Source: Mesodorylaimus sp. YZB2_4
Lineage: Eukaryota; Nematoda; Enoplea; Dorylaimida; Dorylaimidae
Length of the DNA: 64,000 nt
Direction: 5' to 3'
NCBI GenBank assembly: GCA_030248295.1
Contig: JASANH010000082.1
Coordinates: 186,001 to 250,000 of the forward strand
The position numbers were made by a program, and so were the translations under genes. Positions 1-11,278 of the stretch are shown in pieces. The first letter of the stretch is position 1; each line of letters begins with the position of its first letter. A model generated the notes under the pieces. It was not told where the DNA came from. It made no database searches and worked only from the letters and a program-made list of their open reading frames with translations.

Positions 1-2100
1 CCGAAGTCAGCCTAGCCACACGTCATTTTCTTTTCGCCTGCAGTTTTTTGTTGCTGCTTCGTCAAAAATGGTCTAAAAAACCGGGCTCGTTGGGCCGCAG
101 TCTCACGGGCAGCCCTGGGGTCCCTAAAGCCGAAGGCCGCATGGTCTTCATGGAAAAGTTGATAAGATCATCTCCAGTCATGTTTTATCCCAACATAAAC
201 CATAAGCCCCCCTCGATGGTCATAGTTTGCTCGGCACAGCTGGAGTTGGCCTGAGTTCAAATCTGGCCGTCTGAAAACTTGGTCAAGCTCTCTCTGCGCC
301 TTGCACGCCTGCTGATGGGTGACTCACCTTTCATCCCTCCAGGAGAGGTCTTATGGGGAGGGAGGTCCCCTCACGGGGCACACGGGGTAACCACCGACAT
401 CGCGGGGTAGCGACTAACACGCACCCGTGCCCGGCACGCATCCCGGATCGACCCTAGTCGAAGGCAAGATAGGGTCAACTAACAAGCTCCCTAGCCCGCG
501 GGTACTGGGCCAAAATCGACCCCCCCTTGGACCGACCACGATGGGTAAGAAAAGTCCGACCCATCAGACTATGGCTGAGAAAACGAGTGAATTGTCCCCA
601 GCATGTGTTTTCATTCAATCATAGGGGGGGAACAAATTTTTTAACTTCAGGAGAGATGTCACTTTCACCTAACATTCAAATTTAAAAATGGCGGGGAAAT
701 TCACGCTCAGTAAGCAATCACTTCCCGCACAAGGGCCTAGGCCTAACCTTACTATAACGACACGGGCGAATTCCGCATCCACCCTGACGACGTGAGCGCA
801 GGGGGTCTGGATTAGGGGCCTTGTATAAGCAAGCCTGGCCTCCGACGGGAGGCCAGGCGAGTCTCGCGACTGAAACATCAAGACGATGGGTTGAGGCGGC
901 CAAACAGGCCCCAGGTGCGCCCCCTCCAATACCTTATCACCGTCATATCATCGAGGCTGGGCAAGGCTGCCTGCTCTTCCACCTTCTTCCGCCTGCGGAA
1001 CGAGAACTTGGTGCCGAGCTGTCTCAACGGCAATGGCGAGACGGAATTGCTACGAGTCGATCTGCCAGTACCGCCATCGACACTGTGATGATCGCCGACC
1101 ACGGGCGTAGGTTGGTGATAGTGAGAGTCGTTTATGGAACTCATTGGCAACACGACTAGGCAAAAGCGGGTTTATTATCTGAACAAGAAACCAGGCCACG
1201 ACTAGTCCGACTAATGACTAGCTGCCAGCACGACCGAGCCGAGCCGAGCGTGTCAGATCGGCCTCGTTTCCTGCTAACTACACCACCCACTCTTCCAAAC
1301 CCGGCATTCATTTGATCCAAATGGGATCCACAAAAGAAGACATCCGACCGGAATTAGCTTCCACTAAAAACCATCATCTAGCTTGCTTCCCTCCATTCAT
1401 TCTACTCACACCAAAAAAAAAACAACCGACCAAATGCCACCAGCCACGACTGCACCGTGACGTGCATTCTCATTTCATTTTCAAGACCGAGTGCCCTTTC
1501 GCTCCAATGACTCCCAATAATACAATCTAACGAGTTGGCTTGCTCGTCAACGACACGACATTTCCTCACTGCCATCTTCAAACATGAAACATAGGCCACC
1601 CCCGAGCCAACATTAGTCTTACTCGACACTACTCCCCCCCCCCCCCCCAAATCAATATTCATGCCTTACTTCAAATATCGTACCGCGCCCATTTTCGAAT
1701 GCACAAATCGATCGATATTTCTCGTCTGCTTCACCAAATTCACAAAGATATACGACAATGAAATATATCGACCACCAATTATTGACATCGAGCTGCAACA
1801 AGTGATTTCAATCCTGGCCCAAATTTCACCAAAAAAGTGAACGATGCCTTGAAGCACAGTCAATCAAGGACAACCAAATCAAACGATTCGACACTTTATT
1901 CAAACCAGTTCAATTCCTATTAGAAGAACATTCAGGCAAAAAGTACAAAAAATAAGAATCTAACAGCGAATTCCATCCGCCGCAAAATCAATAAGTAGAC
2001 AGTAGCACGAGAGGGAGCATTCCTCGCCCAATAAATTATAGCCCGAGAAGAAAGGTCGACTAGTTCACACTCATTCCCGATCGCCCTTGACCCGCTGGAC
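1..2100. other. Non-genic flank, mostly unassigned
   Basis: I see no exon that I can support here. There is a 15-base poly-C run at 1634-1648. A stretch near 240-370 weakly resembles the body of the tRNA-headed repeat family B described elsewhere (its 'gggtgactcacc' block), but the match is too degraded to call. Short open frames on both strands show no recognisable domain. Confidence 0.5.
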
Positions 2101-5100
2101 TCACAATTGGTACAACTGATCGTGGGCTTCTTGCAACTTCTGCAACGAGTACTTGCTATGCGGCCTGCGCACTTCGGTACGTATCTCGGTGGGCGACGAT
2201 GCTGCATCGCCCAAGGAATGACGACTCGTCGAAGCTGACATCGAACTTCGTCCAACCGGTTCGTTATCATTCAGATATCGTTCCACCCTGAAACAAACAA
2301 CCGTGTATTCCACACACCTCAAATAAGGCCAAGATAACAAAAGTCTGGGGGGGACCATCGGAAGTGGCCGAGAGAAGACGCCAAGAATTCAGCGGCAAAA
2401 CGCCAGCATCGACACACCCGCGTCAAAAAATAAAAGATTGACGGAGATGACGTCTTTGGCACTGCGTCCTCGCCAACCCGCCCTGTTTCCTCGCTGCCTC
2501 TCTTCCAGGTCCGACCAACAATATCGGTTCTCAGCCGATACCGATAATTTAGATTTGCCTGTCAAGAGTTTTTGCGAGCATATGGCCTGTTGATAGTGAG
2601 TATGACGAGGAGCAGGGAGCTACGGATCCTTGATCAAAGAGTTCAGTGGCTAAGTCTGGGGCTAAATCGCAATCGCCATGACCATGACTTGTCTTGTTGG
2701 GATGCCCGCGATGGCGTCAAAGCAGGCTACTCTTAAAGACAAATGGCTGAGTGTGTGGCTAGGGTAAGGGAAGGAGGCGGGGGTTGGGTCCTGTATTATT
2801 ACTTGCATGGTTACAAAGGCCTCCTCCTGGCTTACTGCTAGTACATATACACCCAGAAGCAACAGAGTCCATCAGGCCCCTAGCACAATACAAACAAGGT
2901 TAGTATGCCTCAGAATAAAGGCAATGACTACAAATTATCACCGCGGTCCTAGCGTTCGACCTGGGGTGAGTTTTTTTAGAGACCGGGTTATTCTTTTCCC
3001 CTTCGTGCTCAGGGACGGGGACAGGCATGGCCCTCTTGGTTTTCCGAAGGAGATAACTTCGCTGGGGACGGACACGAGAAAAGCCTTTCCGGTTGTCCAA
3101 GTCTGCTCGTTCCTTGAAATATTCGAGAAACTTCATAAAGTTTGTCCTGCATTGAATCATTTGTCATCTATCATGTTTGTGGGTCGCTTATCTGGAAGTA
3201 AGAACAGGACGAATCCCCGATACATTTTTGCAAAGGCGGGAACGAGAATTGGGGATGGAGCCCCAGTCGAGCACTGCAGTCCTCGAAAAGTTGTGAACGG
3301 ATCTGACTTTGATTAATTATCCCTACCTCGAGTCTAACAAAATAAGTTTTGGAGGGTGCTGGCTCTCATGCAAGCTTCGAAGGTGTGCATGCGCTGCAGC
3401 TCTGCCTAGTTGCAGCGAGCATAATTTAACTACTGTACAATCCAATTTAAGTAGAGGCAACTTCGCCAGCTCACAGATAACTGGTTCTTTATTCAAGCAT
3501 TCAGACCCTGCCCATACGTGCTGGATGGCCATCGCCTGACAGTGTCTCATAGTTGATCCTAGAAGTGTCATGAGTAGCCTGACATCTGCGAAGAACAGCG
3601 AACAAGGATGTTATTTGGATGTTATGGGATTTTGCAATTTAGTTTTGGGCTTGTAAATTTATGCTTCCAGAATACTACAAATTGCTAGAGAAAGCTTGGC
3701 TTGCGGAATTAAAAATTGCATGTTTACGGAAAGGCAAAAATTTAAATTCCCCGCCACAAAATTTAAAAAATTATCGGTATTATCGGCTGATGATTGCACT
3801 ATCAGTTATCGGTCGGACCTTGGCCCCGTTTCACCACGTCTCCGTTCCTCCCTCCGTCCGTCCCAGTACGGATCCGTTAACAGAGGACGGACGGCTGGTG
3901 AAACAGGCCCCTGGTCTCTGTCAGACCACTTCGAAGGACACAGGAGAGCTAAGTAGCACCCAGTGGGATTAAATGCTGATTTTAGAGAAAAATGGGATTT
4001 TCTCATATAGATGCCACACTTTCTTCATCATTCCCAGCAGAACCGCGAAAAATATTAGTTGCTGATCCGGCTGATCCAGCAGTCAGATCGGATTTGAAAC
4101 CGATCCACCCATCGGATCGGTGGATCGGGCCATGCAGGGCAAAAAGTGCGCTGACGTGCATGAATGACAAAAATTGGCAAACCCTTAAACTGATGCGAAT
4201 TCTATCCGCAAGCCCCTTCCTAAGTCACCCGATCAGGGTTCACTCAAGAAGCGGAAAATGATTTTCCCTGAGTTTTCCACGTTTTCCAGACCAAAAATGT
4301 GATTTTTCCCCCGATTTTTCGCACATTGTCCAGCGACTACTAAATAAACTTCAACTAATTTTCTGACTTCCAGAATGATCAGCAGCTACATAAAAGGCAG
4401 GTGATCCGAAATTTATAACTTCAACATGCAGCCTCAGTTTTTCCTGATTTTGGCTCCAAAGTTCCCATTTTCCCAGGTTTTCCAGGCACTCCTCGCAATA
4501 CCTGACTTTTCCAGCCTTGTATAAACCCTGTAGATAAACGGGCACCTCCTGGGCTAGGTCGGCTAAAAAGTTGTAAGGGCCTCACTGTGCACAGATAACG
4601 GATACAAAATGGATTCCGCTAGAACGTGCAGTTATGACATTTTGTACAAAAAAAGCGAGAAACAGCCTCTTCCAAAAAGTACCCCAGCACCCGATCTTTC
4701 CCAAACTTGATCGAGAATGGCACACCATTTTGCCAATCGAAGCTTCCTCGGAAAAACCATTTTCCATACCTTCTGCTTTTCAGGTGCGCCTTCGCTACAT
4801 CATAGAACATGATCATCCTCGAATACCCCCTGAGAACCTTCAAGTAAACGGGGCTATCTTTATTTTAAGGACAAAATTTTGAACTATTAGCCATAGAAAA
4901 CGGCTGAAACACCATGGTTCACTGAGAGCGCATCAACCCTTGCATCTCAGGGCACACACCACCTAGGACCAGTGCCGTCCCACGCATGGAATTGCATTAA
5001 TATTTCAACTCTACGCAATCAATTAATGTATTCCGTGGTGGCCCCCTGTCAATCACCCGACATGGGTACATGAGTTTTTCACGCTAAATTAGGGTTCCAA

Positions 5101-6692
5101 TAAGTCTTATGAATTATTGATCAAGAAGCGGCTATCAGCTGGTTTGTATTTTATGACAAAAATTCGTTGCTTTATCTTGCATTCTTTTGCTTGTTCTAAT
5201 TCTACTAAGAGTGATTTTGAATTCGAATTTTTAGATTGCTTTATTGCGCTGCCGGGGCTGCGGGGAAAACAATGCTTTTTTTTCACTTCCCTCTAACTTC
5301 GAGAACGTGCAGGTCAGGGCAAGCAGTATGTCTCATTTCCACAGTTGCCTCAATTCACTCAATAACTCTAGCCTTCTTGCTTACTTCGAGTACACAGCAT
5401 ATGAAAAGCATATCTTGAAACTGTACCAGCCACTAGCAGTTAGGACAAATCAACGAGCAGAGGACGGGTCCTGCAACCATAGGTACCCAGGGGAAACTTA
5501 TCCACATGACACTACAGAGGATTCCCCCCGAACTGCATCATCCAATCCAGTCCTGCAGAATCAGGTATGACCTGAACCTGGCTCAACTATCTTATCATTC
5601 CTTTAATTGCGCCTCCCTCGTTTTGCCCCGACCAAATCGACCGAGACAACACCATAGGGACAGGATGGGACCTGGCTGATTGTAAGTTAAAACAAAGCCA
5701 TCTTATCTCAAAGGCGCAACTATTTCCGCTTGTGTAAAAAAAAAGAACAAGACGCGTTTTGCCGATAAGACGCATTGTGACATAAGATATTAGAATTCAA
5801 AAAAGACTCACGTAGATTGTTTTTCCAGCCTTTTGACATTAGTTGCTGTCAATTTGATGCTCGAATCGATTTTGCTTAAAAGATCTTTGATTGAACAATC
5901 AGATTTGTCGTAACTGCTCGCCGTTGCCCTTTCCTTCGACCGATCACCAATCGACTGTCGTTTCGATCCTAAGCCGCTTATCGTGGTCGTTGAGGTTGAA
6001 CTTTCGGCTCCTTCATCCCGTTCGCCCACACTCATCTTCTGCCCTATCCTCTGATGGTGATACTGATCTTCGGTTTCGCTCATGCTATCGTAGCAACTGT
6101 CTCGTCCATTCGAAACTACTGCATGCGTTGAATAAACACCGGCGCTGGCTGATGATGGAGAGGAATCACTTTTCGAGATTGGAATGTGCAAAGTTTCCCG
6201 CAAGTGAATGCTATCATTGGACCATAGTTTGTTCAGCCGCTTGATTTCCGTAGTCTAGAACGAAAAACACATCTAATTAAACAGACCCCATTGCTTGCTT
6301 GATCCATGGAGCTCGGCACGATGACCCATAGACGTCGCGAGACATCAGCATACAAAACATGTATGAGTCTGAGCCTACGAAAGTTCACCCTCTCTCGGCC
6401 CACGTGGCGTAGGTCTCAATCGAGCTTGGAAACTAAAATTAGCACAAGAAACAACACCGCTTTGGTTGGACCTCAGGCCGCGATAATAAAGAGAGCATTG
6501 TCCCAATCGAACCAATTACCAACATACCGAAGCTCCATATTTCAATGCAATGCCTTGTAACGTATCGGATGGAAGAACCTTATGCTTGATTATCGAAGAA
6601 TAAGTCGGTTTTTTCGCACCCGCCGACGATGTCGTTCCGTATCGTCGAAGTCCCTTGTAACCGCATAAAAATGTTGTTTCGTCTTCCGCCAT
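2101..6692 (-). CDS. LysM-domain protein, LYSMD1/LYSMD2 type
   Basis: Three exons (6692-6528, 6254-5812, 2287-2101) join in frame to 264 residues. The N-terminus starts MAEDETTFL. One LysM domain lies at about residues 36-83 and is split by intron 1: KVLPSDTLQGIALKYGAS on one side, then EIKRLNKLWSNDSIHLRETLHIP. This is the pattern of cytosolic LYSMD1/2 proteins, in which LysM is near the N-terminus and the rest is low-complexity and Ser-rich. No signal peptide or membrane segment is visible, so a secreted chitin-binding role is unlikely; the role in animals is poorly defined. A coiled-coil-like stretch (SIKDLLSKIDSSIKLTATNV) precedes the last exon, and the protein ends in KLQEAHDQLYQL. The splice sites are canonical. 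Intron 2 is about 3.5 kb. At 264 residues it is slightly longer than the usual ~215-230. Confidence 0.85.
3822..3911. repeat. Foldback (MITE-like) element of ~90 bp
   Basis: The outer arms read GGCCCCGTTTCACCA (3822-3836) and TGGTGAAACAGGCCCC (3896-3911), which pair over TGGTGAAAC and partly beyond. The inner arms CCGTCCGTCC (3854-3863) and GGACGGACGG (3885-3894) are perfect complements. The nested inverted repeats suggest a non-autonomous DNA transposon remnant. No clear target-site duplication was found, so the limits are approximate. Confidence 0.5.
4100..4128. repeat. GATCCG-rich hairpin
   Basis: CCGATCCACC (4100-4109) and GGTGGATCGG (4119-4128) form a perfect 10-bp stem around a 9-base loop that also contains CGGATC. 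Similar GATCCGATCCGAA stretches occur near 54.7 kb and 55.8 kb, so this may be part of a low-copy repeat. Confidence 0.45.
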
Positions 6693-8389
6693 CAAAATTC
6701 CAAAAATGCAACAACCAGAATCGCTAAAAACCTCCCGATCATGAATTGCTGATTCCCAAAAAATATTCGAACGTATGTCAAAAATTTTGATTTTGATTTC
6801 AACCTTCCACCAACACGAATGCAAGGAAGAATGCCACAATCAAAACCGCACACTCGCCGCCTGCGAATGGGTTACAGTAATAGTTTCAGATTCAGATTCA
6901 GACTCATATGGTGGTATCATTTGATTGGCTGAATACTTGTTGCGTAATTTGACTTTGTTCGCGGGAAAGGCGCGTCTGTTGCGTGCCTCGCCCATAGTTG
7001 ATCCACTCTGTGCCTCTGCCTACGGTTCATGAAACCGAATCTCTCAACTTTTTGAATTGCCAAAGCCGTTGAGCACTTTTTTTCGATGTTGAGGTCCTAC
7101 TTACGGCAGGAGTGAGGACTTGGTTGGTGCTACAAATCAAGAATTTTGTTAAACATTGACTCTTCAGGCTGAATGAATCTGATTGGAACTTTGTAGTCGA
7201 GGAAGAAAGGTACAAAAAGTCTAGTCTAACCTCCCATATCTTCAAACTGAGTCTAGTTTCCTCATAATAACGTTATAGGCCCATACTCTGTACACTCATA
7301 CTCAGCGTTTTTAAGCAGTATTTTAAATTCGCTGTTTTCTGGTCAAATTTGTGGACCCATGTTCTACAGTACAAGTGCATAAATAGGGTCCACACTGTAG
7401 ATGACGTTTTCGAGCGACATCTCCCGAACCGATTGCATCTCCCGAAATTTTGTGGAATCCCATCGTGGTATCTCCGATACTTGTCTCGCATATGGATTAG
7501 GGCAAAAAATTGTCGAAATCCATCAGGCGGCGCTTAGGTGGCGTCAAAAACCCTTTTTGAGGAATAAACTTCGTTTGAAACGAAACCGTATTTCTGTTGA
7601 GCGGCAAGAACCAGGCTAACAAATTTCACCGAGTATCGCCCCGGCTCTGGTTATTGTCTTCAATCGATCAATCAATGACGACATTTACCCCGATTATTGG
7701 AAGCGCGCCCAGATCACTGCCATTCCGAAACCTGGGAATAAAAATTCTGTCAAGTCGTATCGTCCAATCTCGCTGCTTTGTATTGTCTCTAAAATTTTGG
7801 AGCGGCATATGGATAAACTACTTCGCTCATATTTGTCATTGTCTCCAAATCAGCACGGTTTCTGCAAGCGGCGTGGCACGAATACTGCGCTAATATCTAC
7901 AACACAATTCATCCATGATTCTTTGAACTCGAGAAATTCAAAATTCGTTGTTAGAATATTCTTGGATCTCCAGAAAGCCTTCGATCGTGTGCCCCGCGTA
8001 TTATTATTAAATCGCCTAAAATCCGATCGTCGCATACCATCGAAAATTATAAGGTGGTTGGAATCCTATTTATCTGATCGATCTCAACACGCCGTAGTTG
8101 ACAGTTCTGCTTCTTCACCTGCGCATGTGTCCTCAGGCGTGCCCCAAGGCGAAGATTATTATTACGAAGATTCCTACCATCTGTTGCCAGTTACCCCGAT
8201 TAACGAGGAGGAATGGATGGGGCTGACGATTGGGAGCTTCATCACGATGGATCGACCGGAATGGCAGTATGTTATGCTCACGTACCGTCACATTTTGGAA
8301 TGGGTCTCGAGTCGGAGGTGAGTCAATACGAATTGTGCGGCTTCTGGCGATTCGAGGATGGCTTATACGGGCAAGTGCAATCGTTCCGC

Positions 8390-8956
8390 ATGGGGAATTA
8401 CCTCACGAAGATAATCGAAAACTTGAACAACATCCGAGACAAGCTGGCGAGCGCTGGACACTCGGTTCCGGCAACTGTGATCGAAACGACGGCGGCGCAT
8501 TACGAAAAGTTGAACACCGAGTTTGTGGCTAAGCAACCAGCCGAATTGCCGCACAAGATCAATCTCAACGTCATCCCCGGAGTTCGTGAACAAGTGGTGC
8601 CCGACCTGCAGTCGATGGTGGTCGCTCTGACCCGTCTTACCAGGGCGGATCCGGAAGAAGTGAAGAAGTATGACGACATCGGCAAGCTGAGCAAGGCCAA
8701 GAGAATCGCATGCTTCCTGTCGTTGCTGGACGTCGCCAAAACTCTCGGAATTATACCATCAGCTGATTACCAAACCAACGGTCAGGCCGACTCAAGGTTC
8801 CGAAAAGTGGTCGCAACGGTGTACGTCAATGCCTGGGACGAAGCGGTGAAGGCTGGACACGCCACTCGACGCGAGTTTTGCTCCATTCTCAACAACATGG
8901 CAACGAGATTGGGACAAGACAGCATCGTTGACCTCGAGGCTGTGGTCGACACTTAG
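8390..8956 (+). CDS. Orphan ORF within the LINE insert
   Basis: An uninterrupted frame runs from at least 8213 to the TAG at 8954-8956. I chose the Met at 8390 (MGNYLTKIIENLNNIRDKLA), giving 188 residues; starting at 8213 would give 247. It looks protein-coding: third positions are GC-rich and residues such as RADPEEVKKYDDIGKLSKA suggest a soluble, mostly helical protein. No signal peptide, membrane segment, zinc site or known motif is visible, and I do not recognise the family. A GTGAGT at 8320-8325 could be a splice donor from an upstream exon (frame EEWMGLTIGSFITMDRPEWQ), so the true gene may have been spliced. It could be a retrogene or cargo of a mobile element. Confidence 0.45.
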   Translation: MGNYLTKIIENLNNIRDKLASAGHSVPATVIETTAAHYEKLNTEFVAKQPAELPHKINLNVIPGVREQVVPDLQSMVVALTRLTRADPEEVKKYDDIGKLSKAKRIACFLSLLDVAKTLGIIPSADYQTNGQADSRFRKVVATVYVNAWDEAVKAGHATRREFCSILNNMATRLGQDSIVDLEAVVDT

Positions 8957-9210
8957 TCAGTGGGTACGGCAGCGGAGATACGAAAGGGATATGAGTGTCA
9001 TGATAGGCTCAGAGCCATATTAGCGTTTACCTTTGTGTTTTCCTTTGAGTATAAAAACGTTGAGACGTCTCTTGTTTAGCCGATAAACATGTTTTGTTTT
9101 TTACCGCTTTTTTGATACTGAAAGATATCGATGATATCACAGTGGTGTTGTGCTGCTACTTGGTTGTGGAGTGTGATGAGACGTAAAGTAAATGCGGGCG
9201 AAAAAAAAAC

Positions 9211-9360
9211 CGGCCTCGTGGCCTGGTGGGTTAGGCGTCTGCCTCTCACGCCAGGTGCGCAGTTACGGGCGAGTGTTCGACTCGCGGGCCAGTAAATCAT
9301 TTCGTGTAAAATGTGTCCCTTCACCCTCGAGTGCGCATAAGCGTTTGGTGATGTGGTAAA
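9211..9360 (+). repeat. SINE family A, copy 1
   Basis: A tRNA-like head has a box A-like segment (TGGTGGGTTAGGCG near 9224) and a box B-like segment (GTGTTCGACTC near 9273). The body ends with CCCTCGAGTGCGC, then an A-rich end. The same layout is seen in the copies at 10.6-10.9, 28.2, 45.7 and 47.5 kb. Confidence 0.7.
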
Positions 9361-10595
9361 ACATGAACATGAAAGGCAGTGTTCTTGGTCCGACATTATT
9401 TATCGCCTTCCTTGATCCGCTCCTGCACGAATTCAAATTGCGATTCCCGCACTTTTTATTGCCTGCTTACGCTGATGATACGTCGTTAATTGCACCGCTC
9501 AAAAACCTTAAAGAAGCCGAGAAATTAATTCAGCCTGCCTTGAATTTTATCATGATGAGGTTTGGTCAAGCTGGATTAAATATCAACGTGGAAAAAACGC
9601 AAGCCATTATTTTTCGCTATGGTCACAACCGGCTCAGTCAACTCCCGAATCTCTTTTTGCAGGGCAGCAAGCTGGAATTTGTCGATCAGGTAACTTACTT
9701 AGGTATTACGTTTTCTGGTGACCTCAAATTCAGTGAACACGTGTCCATTGTTGCTCGTAAATGCAACTCTATGATTGGTGCTTTACGACGCAGACTCGGT
9801 AAAAATGTGCATCCACGTATTTTTGGATCCGTTTATAATGCATGCATACGTTCTGTACTGGAGTATGGCTGTGTTGCGTGGGATCCTGTTTTGCAATCTG
9901 ATGTTGATGAGTTGGAGAAGGTACAGTTTTACGCACTGCGGTTTCACGATTTCAGTAATCGATTTTTTATTCACAAAGATGGTAATTCACGTGCAAGTGA
10001 TAAGCGCTGTGATATCGATCATCATCTAATTGTGCCTAAGCCAAACTTTGAGTCTTATCGTCAATGTTTTACATATTCTGGTATTTTGCTTTGGAATAAT
10101 GTGCCACTGGATGTCGCCTGGGAAACGTGTGGTTGGTTATACCGTAATATCAACATGTGCTTGTAAATTTCTCATGTTTTATTTTTATGACTATGTCTTT
10201 TGATCCTCGAGTGCACTCTTACGTGTTTGATCAAAAGTAAAGATTGATTGATTGATTGAACCGTCTTCCAGCACAGGCCAGCATGTTCCAGACGACTATT
10301 ACTGTATGATGAAATAAAATCTATACTGGAACATGCTGGAGCATGTGCATCGAAGAATTAAAATACTTGAAGTGTATACTAAAAGGGACCCGCGTCTTTT
10401 CAGTATCGTGCGCATAAGAACAATCACTTTACTTGCTGCTTGTCTGAAAGGCAGGGGACCCTCTCCAGTAAGCAAGACCTGCAGAGGGAGGGGAATCGGT
10501 GGACGACATCTTTTGTCGACGATACATGACGATCGAGACCAGATAGCATGATACCAAAGACCTCAATTGCGCCGAGACTACCCACACTTATCCTG

Positions 10596-10938
10596 TCATG
10601 CCATAATTTATCCACAGCCAAGCACCATGGCCACTCGAGGGCTAAGGACCACATACAGTCGACCTCGGATAATTGCACCTCGGATAATTGCAACAAGTTC
10701 CCATTCCCCGATTTTTAAGCTATACATAGTATGTTATACGGTTACTTCAACCTCGGATAATTGCAACTTGGTCTAATTGCAACTCATTTTGGCGTCCCGA
10801 ACGGTTGCAATTATCCGAGTTCGACTGTATTTGACAATCATTTTTTACCCAGGCGGGAGTCGAACCCTCCCCTCCAATCGTAAGTGCGCACCCAGGGTGA
10901 GAGGCAGGCGCCTCAAGCGCTAGGCCACGACTCGGACA
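10596..10938 (-). repeat. SINE family A, copy 2, split by a MITE
   Basis: Read on the minus strand, the tRNA-like head comes first (box A near GCGCTTGAGGCG, box B GGGTTCGACTCCC ending near 10865). The 3' body with CCCTCGAGTGG lies at 10596-10655. The two halves are separated by the element at 10656-10827. Joining across the TA target restores the layout of the uninterrupted copy at 45.7 kb. Confidence 0.7.
10656..10827. mobile_element. 172-bp MITE, pogo/Tigger type
   Basis: The terminal inverted repeats of about 22 bp begin CAGTCGACCTCGGATAATTG on the left. On the right they end TTATCCGAGTTCGACTG, the complement with one mismatch. TA flanks both ends (10654-10655 and 10828-10829), the target duplication of the Tc1/mariner superfamily. 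CAGT ends and the CGGATAATTGCA motif, repeated several times inside, fit pogo-like non-autonomous elements. There is no coding capacity. Confidence 0.75.
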
Positions 10939-11278
10939 CTATGCCTTCAGTAATTGGTTTTTTCAGCTCTGGCAAAACTCGTTTTGCTGAACCCTGGCAT
11001 CGCCGATATCAGGAACTCATCCTCAATCAAGGAAAAGCTCCAAAATGAAGCCGCGCTACGATTGAAAGTGCACACCAGGTCGGATGCAAGGCCTCACATC
11101 CAGTGCAGCACTGCGCTATCGCAGCAAGTAGTTTGTGTAGCCCAAGGGAGAGTGTGATACTCTCTCCTCTCCTATCAGCCCTTCACATATTGATCAACGA
11201 ATTCGCATAAACATGAAATTCGGGCGATGACTGTTGCTGCTGGTCTCCGCAACATTCCGAGTGAAAACGACAGCAAAG

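Larger units (their letters stand above)
2288..5811 (-). other. Large intron of the LysM gene
   Basis: This 3.5 kb intron has no exon I can support. It contains a foldback element at 3822-3911 and a GATCCG-rich hairpin at 4100-4128, listed separately. An open frame at 2807-3316 (169 codons) on the opposite strand matches no family I recognise. Confidence 0.6.
8151..9377 (+). mobile_element. 1.2 kb insert inside the LINE: orphan ORF, poly-A and SINE
   Basis: The insert lies between AAGGC at 8146-8150 and AAGGC at 9373-9377, a candidate 5-bp target-site duplication. Removing the insert and one AAGGC restores the conserved VPQG-SVLGP motif of the LINE, so the boundaries are well supported. From left to right it holds an intact open frame to 8956, a short A+T-rich tail, a 9-base A run (9201-9209), and a tRNA-headed SINE (9211-9360) that ends A-rich. 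This arrangement resembles a retrocopied transcript with its poly-A joined to a SINE. Confidence 0.7.
7630..10257 (+). mobile_element. CR1/Jockey-like LINE, 5'-truncated and interrupted
   Basis: A reverse transcriptase reads from about 7640 (DDIYPDYWKRAQITAIPKPG, SYRPISLL, DLQKAFDRVP) to SSGVPQG at 8150. It resumes at 9378 with SVLGPTLF and then the catalytic PAYADDTSLI, followed by NVEKTQAIIF and YLGITFSGDLKFSEH. The C-terminal block FESYRQCF..YSGILLWNNVP is typical of this LINE group. The 3' UTR ends in a short GATT tandem repeat (10239-10257), as seen in CR1/L2-type elements. No endonuclease domain was found upstream, so the copy is 5'-truncated. The reverse transcriptase is broken by a 1227-bp insert between VPQG and SVLGP and seems internally shortened after FYALR. 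It is a dead copy. Confidence 0.8.

Noticed and set aside
1634-1648. Poly-C run (another at 29687-29699)
   Set aside because: Simple homopolymer with no sign of function.
2807-3316. 169-codon frame in the LysM intron
   Set aside because: No recognisable domain, no splice context, and composition like the surrounding intron.
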